Source: Mycoplasma sp. CSL7475-4 (lineage in GTDB: Bacteria > Bacillota_I > Bacilli_A > Mycoplasmatales > Metamycoplasmataceae). From it: DNA of 64,000 nt. The translations under genes and the position numbers were made by a program. The stretch covers positions 166,942 to 230,941 of the forward strand of contig NZ_JANUYA010000001.1 in assembly GCF_024834065.1 (NCBI RefSeq), written 5' to 3'. This document shows, piece after piece, positions 1 to 11,152 of this stretch. The notes below the pieces were generated by a model, which saw only the letters and a list, made by a program, of their open reading frames with translations, was not told the origin of the DNA and made no database searches. How positions within the stretch are numbered: the first letter of the stretch is position 1; the number at the start of each line of letters is the position of its first letter.

Positions 1-2285
1 TCACCCCCAAAACCTTTGATGATATCGAAAGGTAATCAAATTTGACCGTTTTTGATAACAGTATTAGCTGACGAATGCAATATGCTTGGTGAATTGACAA
101 TTTTGTTTTGCTTTCTAATTTCTAAAGCATATTGATTAATTTTTGATTGCGAACCTCTTGAATTTGAAATTAATGCTGAATAAAAAATTAATGGATAATA
201 TGTTTTATAAAAAGCCATTTTCATTGTTAAAAACGCATAAGAAACTGCGTGTGATTTATTGAATCCGTATTCGGCAAAACGTTCAATATTTGAATAAATT
301 TTATTTACTTGACTCTCGCTTAAACCATTTTTCAAAGCGCCTTCAACAAATTTGTCTTTATATTGTCTTATATTTTGTTCGTCTTTTTTACTGATTGCGC
401 GTCTCAAAAAGTCTGCTTCAACAAAACTCATGTTTGCAACTTTTTGTGCAATTAACATTATTTGTTCTTGATAAACCATTATGCCGCATGTTGAACTTAA
501 AATTTCATCATAAATAGGATGAATTTTTTGTATTAACGAAGGGTTTTGTTTATTGTTGGCATAAGTTGATATATAAGCCATCGGTCCAGGACGGAATAGA
601 GAAATAATGGCGTATAAATCTTCAAACAAGTTTAATTTTACCTTTGAAATTGTTTTTTTCATTCCGGGCGACTCTAATTGGAATAAACCTTCAGTAAATC
701 CATCATTTAAATTTTTAAAAACTTTTTGGTCGTTGATAATTTCTTTGTGTTCTGGTGTTTTTAATAAGTTCTCAAATCAATATTTTTTATCAATCAATTG
801 CTCCATATTTTGGATTTCAGTCAATGTTTTTAAACCTAATAAATCAATTTTCAACAAACCAAAATTTTCAACAAAATCCATTGTTAGTTGAACTTGTTGA
901 TAAAGCCCGTCATTGCTTAAACATACAGGAGCATAATTTGAAATATTTTCTTGAGCAATTATTAAACCGGCAGGATGATAACTTTGTTGTCTAGGCAGTC
1001 CTTCAATTTTCATTGCGTGTTTAAGTAGCAATGGAAATTCTTCGATTTCTTTTCTAAATGCTGGATTTTTAAGCACTGCATCAGATAATGATTCGCTAGG
1101 TGATAAAGTTTTGGAAATAATATTGATTTTGTTTAAAGGTATTTCCAACATTCGCCCCACATCTCTTATAGCCATCTTAGCCCCTAAAGTTTGAAATGTT
1201 GAGATAAATGACACTCTATTAAAACCATACTTATTTTTTAAATATTCAAACACTTCCATACGACGATCGTCCTGAATATCAATATCAATATCAGGTCATG
1301 AAATTCTTTGAGGATTTAAAAAACGCTCAAATAATAAATCATATTTCAATGGGTTTATTGATGTAATGTTTAAAAGATAAGAAATAAAGGAACCGGCCGC
1401 ACTACCTCTACCAGGACCGATACTGATACCTTGAGATTTTGCTCAGTTAACTAAATCTTGGATTATTAAAAAATAGTCAACAAAACCTAATGATTTAATT
1501 GTTTCAAACTCATATGATAATCTTGGTTTTCATTCATTTATGTCTTTAGGCAATTCATCACGAATTCTATCAATACCCTTATTCAATAACTCAACTAAAA
1601 GTGCTTCATTTTGCTTCGCATCATTATTATCGTATTTAGCCAAATGTAATTTTTTTTCCGGCAATACAAAATTGCAATTTTCAATAATTTCGTCAATTCT
1701 TTCAATCATTATAGGGTCTAATTCAGGTGTTTCAAAATAGTCTAACATTGTGCTAGAAATTGGGTTATTACCTAATTTTTGCAATAAATTTAATGTATCA
1801 ATATCATTTTTGTTGAATAACTGATTTTGTTTAATAAAGATAGCATTTTCAATATTAATATCCAATGAATTGACATAATATTTTGCATTTTCAAATTGAT
1901 ACATTTCTCTATTTTTAGTGTAATAACCATCAGTAGGGTGATCTATGATTATTAGATCAGTGTGATCAATATCAGAGAGCAAAATTTGATTGTTTTTTGA
2001 TTTTTCTAACACAAGCTCATTTAATTTTTGAAAACCAGTGTAATTTTTAGCAAGCAATATAAATCTATACTCGCTAACATCAAGGTCAAGCCCGACGATT
2101 GGTTTAATATTATTCAAAGCACATGTGTCAAGAAATAAGCCAAGTCCAAACATATTGTTATGGTCGGTTAAGGCAACAGCTTTTAAACCAGCTGTTTTGC
2201 TTTCTTCAACTAATGTTTTGATACGTATTAGTGAATCTAAAAAAGTATATTCAGTTGTGTTATATAAGTTTGTAAATTTATTCAT
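1..2285 (-). CDS. dnaE: DNA polymerase III subunit alpha, DnaE type (3' end cut by window edge)
   Basis: Replicative or second DNA polymerase catalytic subunit of the bacterial C family. One frame runs from ATG at 2285 to the left edge (about 761 codons) if TGA is Trp; no TAA/TAG occurs. The N-terminal ~200 residues resemble a PHP domain ([10 protein letters not shown]), the palm follows with [10 protein letters not shown] near residue 290 and catalytic PDIDID near residue 330. The usual HxH metal site at the PHP start is replaced by NLYNTTEYT, so the PHP phosphoesterase is probably inactive. It lacks the internal exonuclease insertion of PolC. A TATTAT box lies 6 nt before the ATG, suggesting a leaderless mRNA. 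Identity sure; the C-terminus is outside the window. Confidence 0.95.
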
Positions 2286-2402
2286 ATATTAATAATACTA
2301 AAATATTACTTTTTAGATTAAACATGGAAAAAATAATTAAAATTATCTCCCATGTCTGCGTTTATTTCAATAAAAATGCTGAAGATAATTATTAAAAATA
2401 TC

Positions 2403-2432
2403 AAAAAAACTCGAACTGAATCATTCGAGTTT
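2403..2432 (-). terminator. Intrinsic terminator of tex
   Basis: Perfect 9-bp stem AAACTCGAA/TTCGAGTTT with an 8-nt loop, followed on the minus strand by a T run. It lies about 35 nt past the tex stop and isolates tex from dnaE. Confidence 0.85.
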
Positions 2433-2465
2433 AAAATTATTTTTATTGAATAAAAACTACAATGT

Positions 2466-4619
2466 TTAGTCTTTATAAATTAGGCGTCCGCTGATTCTAG
2501 ATCTTTCAATATCGTTTTCTAATATTTCAACTTTAATATTTTGCCCAACTTTCAATATTTCACTAGGATGCTTGATTAAATGTTTGTCGTTTTTCTTCAT
2601 TTTACTGATGTGGATTAATACATTTTGTTTTATACCAATATAGACGAACGCACCAAAATCAGTAATACTTTGAACGCTGCCGTCTAAAACCATACCCTTA
2701 ACAACATCTTCAACATTTAAAACATCTTTTTTAAGAATATAGCCATCTTTTTCATCTCGAATGTCTTTTGTAGGGTTTTTTAATGAGTCAATAATGAAGC
2801 TTACATCATAGACGTTAGAATTTAATTTTTTAGCTAATTCTTCAATATTTTGATTGTTCAATAACTCAATATCAATATCATTCAAATCAATGCCTAATGT
2901 GTCAACAAGTTGACTCGCTAATTTGTATGATTCAGGGTGAATTGAGGTTCTATCGAAGAAGTTTTTAGAATTGTGTATTCGTAAAAAGCCGACACTTTGT
3001 TCAAAAGCTTTTGGTCCAATACCTTTAACGTTTTTTAGCTCATTTCGATCGTTAAATTTTTCAATTTTCGATCTGTGGTCAATTATATTTTGAGCCATTT
3101 TTTCACTTAGACCAGAAATGTATGTAAGTATTGTTTTTGAAGCAGTGTTTAAATCAACTCCAACTTTATTCACAACCTTGTCGATTTTAAATTTTAAGGC
3201 TGTTGAAAGATCTTTTTGATTAACATCGTGTTGGTATTGACCAACACCGATTGATTTTGGATCAATCTTAATCAATTCATTTAACGGATCTTGGAATCTA
3301 CGGCCGATATTGATAGCCGAGCGTTCTTCAACGCTAAAATCAGGAAATTCTTCTTGTGCAATTTTTGAAGCTGAATAAACAGAAGCTCCAACTTCAGAGA
3401 CAACTGCGTATTGAATATCTTCATCTTTGTCTCTTCGTCTTTGTTTTAGTAAGTTGGCGATAAACTCTTCTGTTTCACGTGAAGCAGTACCATTACCAAT
3501 AACGATTATGTTTACTTTGCGTCTATCTATAATCGAGTTTACGATTTTAGCTGAACGCTCAATTTCGTTACGTGGTGGGGTTGGAAAAATTAATCATTTT
3601 TCTAGAAAATTCCCTTGTGGGTCTAAAACGGCAATTTTACATCCGTGTGCGTAAGCTGGGTCAATTGCCAAAACAGTTTTATTTTTAACTGCTGGTCATA
3701 ATAGCATGTCCTCTAGACTATTGGCAAATAGTTCAACTGCCTCTTTTTCTGCTCTAGCAAATAAATCGGCTTTAATTTCACGAATTATTGAAGGAATTAT
3801 CAATCTATCAAGAGAATCTTGAATAGATTCATTGATTAATTTACCTGTTTTTTTGTTTTTGAAATATACGTTGTTTAATTCATATAAAATTTGCTTTTCG
3901 TTGTATGAAATATCATATGAGATTATTTTTTTGTTCTCACCACGGGCTATAGCCATTACTCTGTGGTTTGGAATAAATTTAACTCTTTCGCTGTAGTCGT
4001 AGTAGTTTTCGAAATTTCTGTTTTCATCTTCAACATTTTTCTTGACTTTAGTTACAATGTTCCCATAATTAAATAACTGTTTTTTGACATATTCACGTGT
4101 TGACGTGTCTTGCGAAATAATTTGGCTAATTATGTATTTTGCCTGTTCTAAGGCAAACTCCACGCTTTCAACTTTATCATTTAAGTATTTTTCAGCATCT
4201 TTATAAGGGTTATAGTTAGGGTTGGTATTTGTCATTATTTCTTTAGCCAATGGCCCTAAACCTAAAGCTATTGCCTCGGTAGCCTTAGTTTTTTTACCAA
4301 CCTTGAATGGTTCGTAGATGTTTTCGACTTCTGATTTTGTTTCTGCGGCACGCAATTTATTTTCAATTTCTTTTGTTAAAAGCTCTTTTTCTTTCAAAAT
4401 TTCAATAATTGCATCTTTTCTCTTATTTAATTCAACATCGTATATGTATAAATCATTGATTTGACGAATAATTTCTTCATCAAGTCCGCCGGTTTGTTGT
4501 TGACGATATCTGGCGATAAAAGGTACCGTTGCATTATCAGCAATTAAGTCTAAAACTGTTGTTACTTGTGTTTCAGTAACACCTAGTTTTTTGGCAACAT
4601 TTTTGATTGAAATGTTCAT
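2466..4619 (-). CDS. tex: Tex-family S1 RNA-binding protein
   Basis: Tex/YhgF-type nucleic-acid-binding protein linked to transcription. It is 717 aa, near the family's usual length. In order: Tex N-terminal helical domain (start NVAKKLGVTETQVTTVL, then PFIARYRQQQTGG), a YqgF-like RNase H fold from about residue 310, helix-hairpin-helix repeats around residues 470-540 (GLSEKMAQNIIDHR, NVKGIGPKAFEQ) and a C-terminal S1 domain (VLDGSVQSITDFGAFVYI). Several family Trp positions are TGA. ATG at 4619 has a good AGGAG site and sits 8 nt after the upstream membrane gene, so the two are probably co-transcribed. Confidence 0.95.
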
Positions 4620-4627
4620 ATTTTCTC

Positions 4628-5782
4628 CTAGTTGAAATTAAATAAAGATTTTATTAATTTTTTAGCTAAATTTTCTACATTTTTGTCTTGAGAATTAATC
4701 ATTTTTTTGTAAAAAATATTAACTAATTGTTCTTGATTTTCTTTAGAAATATTGCTTTGTATTGGTTTTATGCGATTTTCGTCAAAATAGTCAATTTTAA
4801 CTTTAGTCTCATCAGGATTTTCTAATGATAGTTTGATAATATTGTAGATCTGTTTAATGTATGAAGCGTTTCTTTTTTGTGTTTCGGCACCAAAATTCAA
4901 TTTTGAACTTATCATCTTAGTAAACAGATTTCATGATTCGTTTGTTTGGCTTAAATTATTTAAAACTATTTGGCTAACTTTCGACAAATTGTTTCAGTTT
5001 TCGATTTCTTGTGTTGTTGTTAATTGGTTAAATAAAGCAATAGTTAATTTATTTGTAGGCTTATCAAAATGGATACGATCTGGATTAAATCCTCTTTGAA
5101 TTAATTCTAATGCCTCTTTAGCTTTTGATAAATCAATATTTTTTTCTTTTATTTCAACAATAGTTGTTACAAGCGGAGTGTATCTAGATATTCCTTTAAT
5201 TTGTCCGCCTGAAAGCGTATAAAGAATTTTGTCATTTCACTCGGCAATTTTGTTTTTATTGCCAAATACCCCAGTAATATTGACAAACCCTATTGAAAGT
5301 GGGATTACTGACACAGGAGCAATTAAAGCACCTAAAAGTCTATTTAATTTAACTTTTTTACCACGTTTTTTTAGTTTTTTCGGTGTTAAACGTGATGCAC
5401 CGACAATGATTGCTGTTATAATCAGCGAAACAATATGGAATAAAGCAACTATTATCAGGAATAGCACACCTAACGCTACGCCATTGACATCATCAGCAAA
5501 TAATTTTAATGTGTCATCGACTTTGAATATGTCTAATTCCATTAATTTCTTATGAGTAAAACCAGAGACAGACTTAGTTAATATCAATAAGGTTAAAACA
5601 CCAAAGGCGATTCCCAAAATTGACATAATTAATGAATGTCAAAAACCTCCTCATATTCCTCTTATTACGGCTATAGCCACAATAACAAATATCACAGCCA
5701 ATGATATTATTGTTGCTACTGAACCGTTGCTTTTTGAGAAAAAAGCAAAAAACTTACTGTTTAAAAATTCGAAATTATTCAT
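4628..5782 (-). CDS. Hypothetical multi-pass membrane protein upstream of tex
   Basis: A 384-aa frame (TGA as Trp) with hydrophobic segments in the first ~180 residues: a helix near residues 20-40, one around VLTLLILTKSVSG, a long one at VLFLIIVALFHIVSLIITAIIV and another near ALIAPVSVIPLSIGFV. A basic patch (LTPKKLKKRGKKVK) lies between the last two. The remaining ~200 residues are soluble and charged, rich in Asn, Lys and Glu. No family is recognised. It precedes tex by 8 nt and probably shares its transcript. The ATG at 5782 is the first in frame; no strong ribosome binding site precedes it. Confidence 0.75.
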
Positions 5783-5846
5783 AACATTACAATTTTACTA
5801 AATAAAAATAATACCTAGCTAATTTTAGGCATTACTATCGTTTTAA

Positions 5847-6419
5847 CTATCCTACAAGATGCGAATTTGCTTCTTTTTTTCAAGGGTTTTTCTTATTGAT
5901 TCTATCAATGAATAATTTACCACTCAAGTGGTCTAATTCGTGTTGTGCAACAATTGCTAAATAACCTTCTAGGTCCATTTTAACAACTTTTTTCTCGTTA
6001 TATGAATAAGCCTCAAAAACTATTCTGTTTGCACGATAAACATACCCGTCTTGACCTTTAATATTTGAGCCAACACTTAAACAACCTTCACCATCATTCA
6101 ATGAAATTTTGTGCTCTGATTTTGCTATTATTTTTGGATTAATAAAAACATCTTTAATTTTTCTGGCACCGTTAGAAATCAATAATGGGTCTATTTCTTC
6201 AGTGTTTATATAGAACATATTTTTCAAAATACCATATTGAACAGCGGCAACACCTACTCCAGGCTGAAATTTAGTTCCTTCTTTTTGACTATCATCAATG
6301 TGATAAATCATTGTTTCGGCTAAATGAATGTCCTCAGGGGTCAAGGGAATTGGAATATCTTGAGATTTTTCTCTTAAAATTTTATTGGGTAATTTTACTA
6401 ATTTTACATTGTATTTCAT
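5847..6419 (-). CDS. def: Peptide deformylase
   Basis: Removes the formyl group from N-terminal formyl-Met of nascent proteins; an Fe/Zn hydrolase. It is 190 aa and shows all three motifs: GVGVAAVQYG (motif 1), EGCLSVG (motif 2, Cys metal ligand) and QHELDHLSG (motif 3, two His ligands and the catalytic Glu). One late TGA is Trp and the frame ends at TAG (5847). The gene is divergent from rsmD. A perfect TATAAT at 6426-6431 lies exactly 6 nt before the ATG with no ribosome binding site, predicting a leaderless transcript. Confidence 0.96.
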
Positions 6420-6464
6420 AGTTTAATTATAATACCATAAATTAGATTTTATAAACGAGGTGAT

Positions 6465-7007
6465 ATGTTAAGAATAATTTCAGGAAAATTTAGAAGATTA
6501 CAAATTAAGCAACCTGCTACTGATTTAACTCGTCCTACTAAAGATAGTGTTCGGGAAGCAATTTTTAATTCCATACGCTTTGATATGGAAAATAAAGATG
6601 TTTTAGATTTATTTGCTGGTAGTGGTGCTATGGGGTTAGAAGCATTGAGCAACAGTGCAAACAGTGTTGTTTTTATTGACAATAATTTTGTGGCTATAAA
6701 AACAATCAATGACAACTTAAAATCATTGAAAATTGAAAATCAACGAGTATTAAACACTGATTCATTGAAATTTTTAGCAAACACAGATTTAGTCTTTGAT
6801 TTTATATTCATTGATCCACCATATAAAAATTATATGATAGTCAATCAAGCTTTGGAGCTAATCAAAGAGAGTTCTTTGTTGAATAATGAAGGGCAAATTA
6901 TCATTGAAACTGATAATATTGATAATATCAAAATCCCAACATTATTTAAAAATATCAAAACCAAAAAATATGGTAAAAGTTTTGTCATCTTTCTTAAAAA
7001 TGATTAA
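6465..7007 (+). CDS. rsmD: 16S rRNA (guanine-N2)-methyltransferase RsmD
   Basis: Methylates G966 of 16S rRNA with SAM. It is 180 aa with the RsmD start MLRIISGKFRR, the substrate-side segment RPTKDSVREAIFN, the SAM-binding motif DLFAGSGAMGLEALS, and the catalytic FIDPPY motif typical of N-directed methyltransferases. The ATG has a GAGGTGAT ribosome binding site. Its promoter region is shared with the divergent def gene. It ends 12 nt before the 3' end of ffs, which is transcribed towards it. Confidence 0.93.
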   Translation: MLRIISGKFRRLQIKQPATDLTRPTKDSVREAIFNSIRFDMENKDVLDLFAGSGAMGLEALSNSANSVVFIDNNFVAIKTINDNLKSLKIENQRVLNTDSLKFLANTDLVFDFIFIDPPYKNYMIVNQALELIKESSLLNNEGQIIIETDNIDNIKIPTLFKNIKTKKYGKSFVIFLKND

Positions 7008-7019
7008 TAAAATTGAATA

Positions 7020-7105
7020 AAAAAAGCGCCCATAGACACAACACGTTTCGATGTGGCTGCTGCGTTCCCGCCCTGACCAAGTTACGATGTTATTGTTCTA
7101 CAAGC
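7020..7105 (-). ncRNA. ffs: Signal recognition particle RNA (small 4.5S type)
   Basis: On the minus strand the conserved SRP domain IV is clear: GGTCAGG, a GCG-GGAA-CGC tetraloop hairpin, then AGCAGCC, which together bind Ffh. Flanking arms (ACATCG and CGTGTTGTG) extend the rod. A TATAAT box at 7112-7117 places the 5' end near 7105, and a T run after GGGCGC marks the 3' end near 7020, giving about 85 nt, the short eubacterial type. Exact ends are inferred from the promoter and T run. The RNA forms the SRP with Ffh (not in this window). Confidence 0.93.
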
Positions 7106-7139
7106 ATTTTTATTATAAACTAAAATTAAATATTCTAAT

Positions 7140-7155
7140 AAATTATATATAATTT
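7140..7155. promoter_or_regulatory. 16-bp perfect palindrome overlapping the regulator's -10 box
   Basis: AAATTATATATAATTT is self-complementary and contains TATAAT (7148-7153), 6 nt before the ATG at 7160. It could be an autoregulatory operator, although AT-only palindromes also arise by chance in such DNA. Confidence 0.4.
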
Positions 7156-7159
7156 AATC

Positions 7160-8140
7160 ATGAGAAGTTTTTCATATAAAGATATATCAAAGTTAGCTAA
7201 AGTTTCAATTAGTACAGTAAGTAGATACTATAACGGTGGTTATGTAAGTAAAAAAACAAAATCTAAAATAGAAAAGGTAGTCAAAGAACACGGTTATTAT
7301 CCAAATAATGGTGCAAGACTTATTAAAGGTCGTAGTAGTTCAATATTTATCATTGTTCCCGAATGATACGATAATGCTTACACACACATAATGAACGGTA
7401 TCGAGCAAGCCGCAAAAGTAAATGGTAAAAAAGTGTTTATTACACATTCATCACCGAACCAACACGAGTACATCGAAACAATTAAGTATTGTTTAGCTTG
7501 AAAACCAAGCGCAATTGTTTTCTTTTTACCAAAAATTGAAAACGACCAAATTATCCATTTCTTAAAACATCAACATTTTGATACAACAACTGTGATTTAC
7601 GGACAACAAGTTGAAGGAATAAATTGAGTTGATATTGATGTAGAAAATGCGTTTTTCTCTGTTACAAAAATATTCGCTGATTACATCGAACCTTCGCAAA
7701 AATTAATTTATGCTGATGATGCTAAATTATCAGAGAGACAATGTTACCTACGTTTTTTAGGTTTCAAAAAAGCCTGTGAAAAAATGAATATCCAGTACGA
7801 GCGTTATTTAGTAGATAACAAAAAAATTGTCGAAGTACAAAAATTCCAAAAATATTTAATTGACAACAATCATGTTAATGTTGTGTGTTCAACACACGAA
7901 ACATTCGTAAATCTAGTTTCTTCAAACGATAAACAATTAAGACTAACGGATATTGGTTTTCAATCAATATATGACACACAAAAAAAATATAAAACAAAAA
8001 TATTTGTTGATTATAGAAAAATTGGTGAGCAAATCGAAAAAATTATTCAGTCAGTTGAAAATGCGAAATTTAATGAAACAAATACTGAACAAAAATCGTT
8101 TTCTCACGTGTTTAAACCAGTAATAATTACACAAAAATAA
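7160..8140 (+). CDS. LacI-family transcriptional regulator
   Basis: A 326-aa DNA-binding repressor of the LacI/GalR type. The N-terminal helix-turn-helix and hinge are clear: YKDISKLAKVSISTVSRYYN followed by GYVSKKTKSKIEKVVKE and GYYPNNGARLIKG. The rest has the periplasmic-binding-protein-like sensor layout, with five TGA codons read as Trp. No sugar operon lies next to it, so its targets and effector are unknown. It is divergent from ffs and predicted leaderless (TATAAT 6 nt upstream). The stop is inside a bidirectional terminator shared with smpB. Confidence 0.88.
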
Positions 8141-8157
8141 GGCGTCGCCTTATTTTT
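8133..8157. terminator. Bidirectional intrinsic terminator
   Basis: AATAAGGC/GCCTTATT stem with A run before and T run after. It serves the LacI-type gene (+) and smpB (-), whose stop codons flank or enter it. Confidence 0.9.
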
Positions 8158-8158
8158 A

Positions 8159-8602
8159 TTATTTATAATTTTTCAATACTTTTTGTAGATAACGATCGTT
8201 ATCACGTTTTTTAATAGTTTCACGTTTATCAGCTTTATTCATACCAACAACCAAAGCGATTTCTACTTTAATTCTTGATGCTGAATTGAAGTATATTTTA
8301 GTAGGCAAAATGGTTGAAGCCCCTAAGCGATCTTTTTTATTTGCTAACCTAATTATTTCGTTTTTATGCATTAATAATTTACGTTCACGTGTTTCGTCGC
8401 CTTTAACAAGCATGAATTGTTTAAATGTTGCATTAGAAAGAAAAATTTCATTATTTCTAAAAAAGCAATATGAGGTTGTTAGTTGAACAGTGCCAGCGCG
8501 GGCCGATTTAACTTCTCATCCTTCAAGAACTAACCCCGCCTCATATGTATCAATAATTTTATATCCGTGTAAACCTTTTCGATTATCGCTGATTATTTTC
8601 AT
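8159..8602 (-). CDS. smpB: SsrA-binding protein SmpB
   Basis: Partner of tmRNA in rescue of stalled ribosomes. It is 147 aa, the usual length. It begins MKIISDNRKGLHGYKI, then DTYEAGLVLEGWEVKSARAG (family hallmark of GxxLxGxEVKS), and ends with the basic tail KADKRETIKKRD. Two TGA codons are Trp. The ATG at 8602 lies 6 nt after a perfect TATAAT (8609-8614) and has no ribosome binding site. The tmRNA gene itself is not in this window. Confidence 0.95.
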
Positions 8603-8636
8603 AGTGAAATTATAGCAAGCAAATATTCAATTAAAT

Positions 8637-8658
8637 AAAAAAAGCGATTGCTCGCTTT
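8637..8658 (-). terminator. Intrinsic terminator of trxA
   Basis: AAAGCGA/TCGCTTT stem with a 4-nt loop and a T run on the minus strand, directly after the trxA stop. Confidence 0.85.
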
Positions 8659-8660
8659 AA

Positions 8661-8978
8661 TTATAAGTATTTTGAAAGGTCTTGGAATAAGTCTTCGTAA
8701 GGTTTGTAACCTACAACTTTTTCAGCAACTGTACCATCAGGGTTCATAATAAATCAAGTAGGTAGATTTCTTACGCCGTATTCGCTTGGCAAGTCTAGAT
8801 TTTCATCAACATTCACACGGTAAACATTAACACCATTTTTTTCTGCTAATTCTTCTAAAGAATGTTTGAAATTTCTACATGGTGGACATCATAAAGCGTG
8901 AAAAACTAGTAAATATGTTTTTTCTTCTTTGCCGTGGATTTCATTTTTATAAGCAGTTTGATCAACTTCTCTTAACAT
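8661..8978 (-). CDS. trxA: Thioredoxin
   Basis: Small dithiol-disulfide redox protein, 105 aa. It reads MLREVDQTAYKNE, then the active site LWCPPCRNFKH with the W-C-P-P-C form of the redox motif, and later the cis-proline segment NLPTWFIMNPDG. The Trp codons in the active site and near the cis-Pro are TGA. ATG at 8978 has an AAAGGAATTATT ribosome binding site. It lies downstream of gyrB on the same strand but after gyrB's terminator, so it is probably transcribed alone. Confidence 0.94.
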
Positions 8979-9040
8979 AATAATTCCTTTCATTTGTTTT
9001 ATTACGATAATTTTAATATAAAAACACATTTTTTTATTAA

Positions 9041-9080
9041 AAAAAACACCTTTTTTGCATTTTTTGTTAAAGGTGTTTCA
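9041..9080 (-). terminator. Intrinsic terminator of gyrB
   Basis: AAACACCTTTT and AAAGGTGTTT arms around an AT-rich loop, followed on the minus strand by a long T run, just past the gyrB stop. Confidence 0.88.
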
Positions 9081-9087
9081 TTTTTGA

Positions 9088-11016
9088 TTATAAATCGATA
9101 TTTTTTACATATTTTGCGTTAGCTTCAATGAATTCACGACGTGGAAATACTTCGTCACCCATTAAGGTTGTAAATGTTCAGTCGGCTTGTGCCGCATCAG
9201 AAATTTGAACCTGTAGCATTTTTCTGTTTGCTGGGTCCATTGTTGTATCTCACAATTGTTCAGCGTCCATTTCACCTAACCCTTTATAACGTTGAACGGT
9301 GATTTTTTGAGATTGATTCATTTCGGCCATTAATGTTTCTTTTTCAGCATCTGTATAAACGTATTTAATTGTTTTACCTTGTTGTAATCTGTACAAAGGA
9401 GGTTGAGCAATGTAAATAAAGCCATATTCAATTAATGGTCTGAAATAACGGTAGAAAAAGGTCAATAATAAGGTTCGAATGTGAGAACCATCGACGTCGG
9501 CATCGGTCATGATTACTATTTTGTGATATCTCAACTTATTGATGTTAAAATCTTCACCAACTCCTGTACCTAGAGCAGAAATTAACGATAAAATTTCGGC
9601 GTTGCCAAAAACTTTACTTGGTGCATTTTTTTCAACATTAATAACTTTACCACGCAATGGTAGAATTGCCTGTGTTTCACGGTTACGACCGTTTTTGGCT
9701 GACCCGCCGGCTGAATTCCCTTCGACAATGTAAAGTTCACTGATTTCAGCATTTTTTGAAGAACAATCAGCTAATTTTCCTGGTAATGACCCAGTATCAA
9801 AAACTGTTTTACGACGAGCAGCGTCACGAGCTGCTTGTCCAGCAAGTCTTGATTTTCGAGCATCGATAATTTTTTGAATTAATGTTTTAGCCTCAGCAGG
9901 ATTTTCGTTTAAGAATCTCTCTAGAGAATCACTAAACACTTTATTTACTGCAATTCGAGCGTCTTTATTTCCTAATTTACTTTTTGTTTGTCCTTCAAAA
10001 ATAGGATCTGTATGTTTTATTGAAATAATTGCAACTATTCCTTCTTTAACATCATCACGTGTGAACTTATCATCATCATTTTTAACGTATGAATTCAAGG
10101 TAGCATAATTATTAATTAGCCGTACAAGAGCATCATAGAAACCGCTTTCGTGTGTTCCACCTTCAACGGTGATAATGTTGTTTGCATAACTAACAACATT
10201 ACTGGTTATTTTTTCGTTATATTGCACAGCAACTTCAACTGCAACTGATGGTTCATTATTATATGAGTATTCACCTTCAGCATAGATTACGTCTTGGTGA
10301 ATAAGTTTTTGGCCTTTGTTCAATTCTTTAACATAATCAACAATACCACCCTCAAAATGAAATTCTTTTTCTGTGCCATCTCTTTCGTCAGTAACAGAAA
10401 TTTTTAAACCTTTGTTTAAGTATGCAATTTGTTTAGCATGGTCAATAATTACATTTTTATCAAAAGGATGATTGTCCATTATTGAAAAGTCAGGTTTAAA
10501 TTTAATTTTAGTTCCAGTTGTTTCAGAGTCAATATCACCAATTTCTTTTAAGTGCTCAACAATTTCGCCACCATTTGCAAAACGAGCGTAATATTGTTTT
10601 GAATTACGATTAACTCACACTTCTAGACTGGTACTCAAAGCATTAACTACTGAAGCTCCAACTCCGTGTAATCCCCCTGAAACCTTATATGTTTCTGAGT
10701 CGAATTTACCACCGGCGTGTAAAACAGTTAAAACTGTTTCAACTGTTGAAAGACCTGTTTCGGGGTGAATATCAACAGGTATTCCCCGTCCGTTGTCTTC
10801 AATAATTGCACTACCATCTTTAGTAATTGTAATTGAGACTTTATCAGCAAATCCTGCCATTGCTTCATCAACAGAGTTATCGACGATTTCTCAAATTAAG
10901 TGGTGTAAACCTCTTGGACCTGTTGAACCAATATACATACCTGGACGTACACGAACAGCTTCTAATCCTTTAAGCACTTTAATGTTCGAAGCACCATATT
11001 CTTTTTTATCTGGCAA
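9088..11016 (-). CDS. gyrB: DNA gyrase subunit B
   Basis: ATPase subunit of DNA gyrase, 642 aa. The GHKL ATP site shows [28 protein letters not shown] and [15 protein letters not shown]. The Toprim domain has [11 protein letters not shown] (most homologues have EGDSAGG) and [18 protein letters not shown]. The C-terminus matches gyrase ([17 protein letters not shown]) rather than ParE. The start is TTG at 11016, 5 nt after a perfect AGGAGG; no ATG fits. Several TGA are Trp. A TATAAT lies upstream in the region shared with the divergent YitT-type gene. gyrA is not in the window. Confidence 0.95.
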
Positions 11017-11152
11017 AGCTACCTCCTCTATTAAATTTAATATTAATATTATAATGTGATTTCGCATTTATTGAAAATAATTTATAATTTGTGAAAAACG
11101 CGACTAAATTTTTTTAGTTCTTTTTTTATACAAATACGAGGAAAGGAGAATT

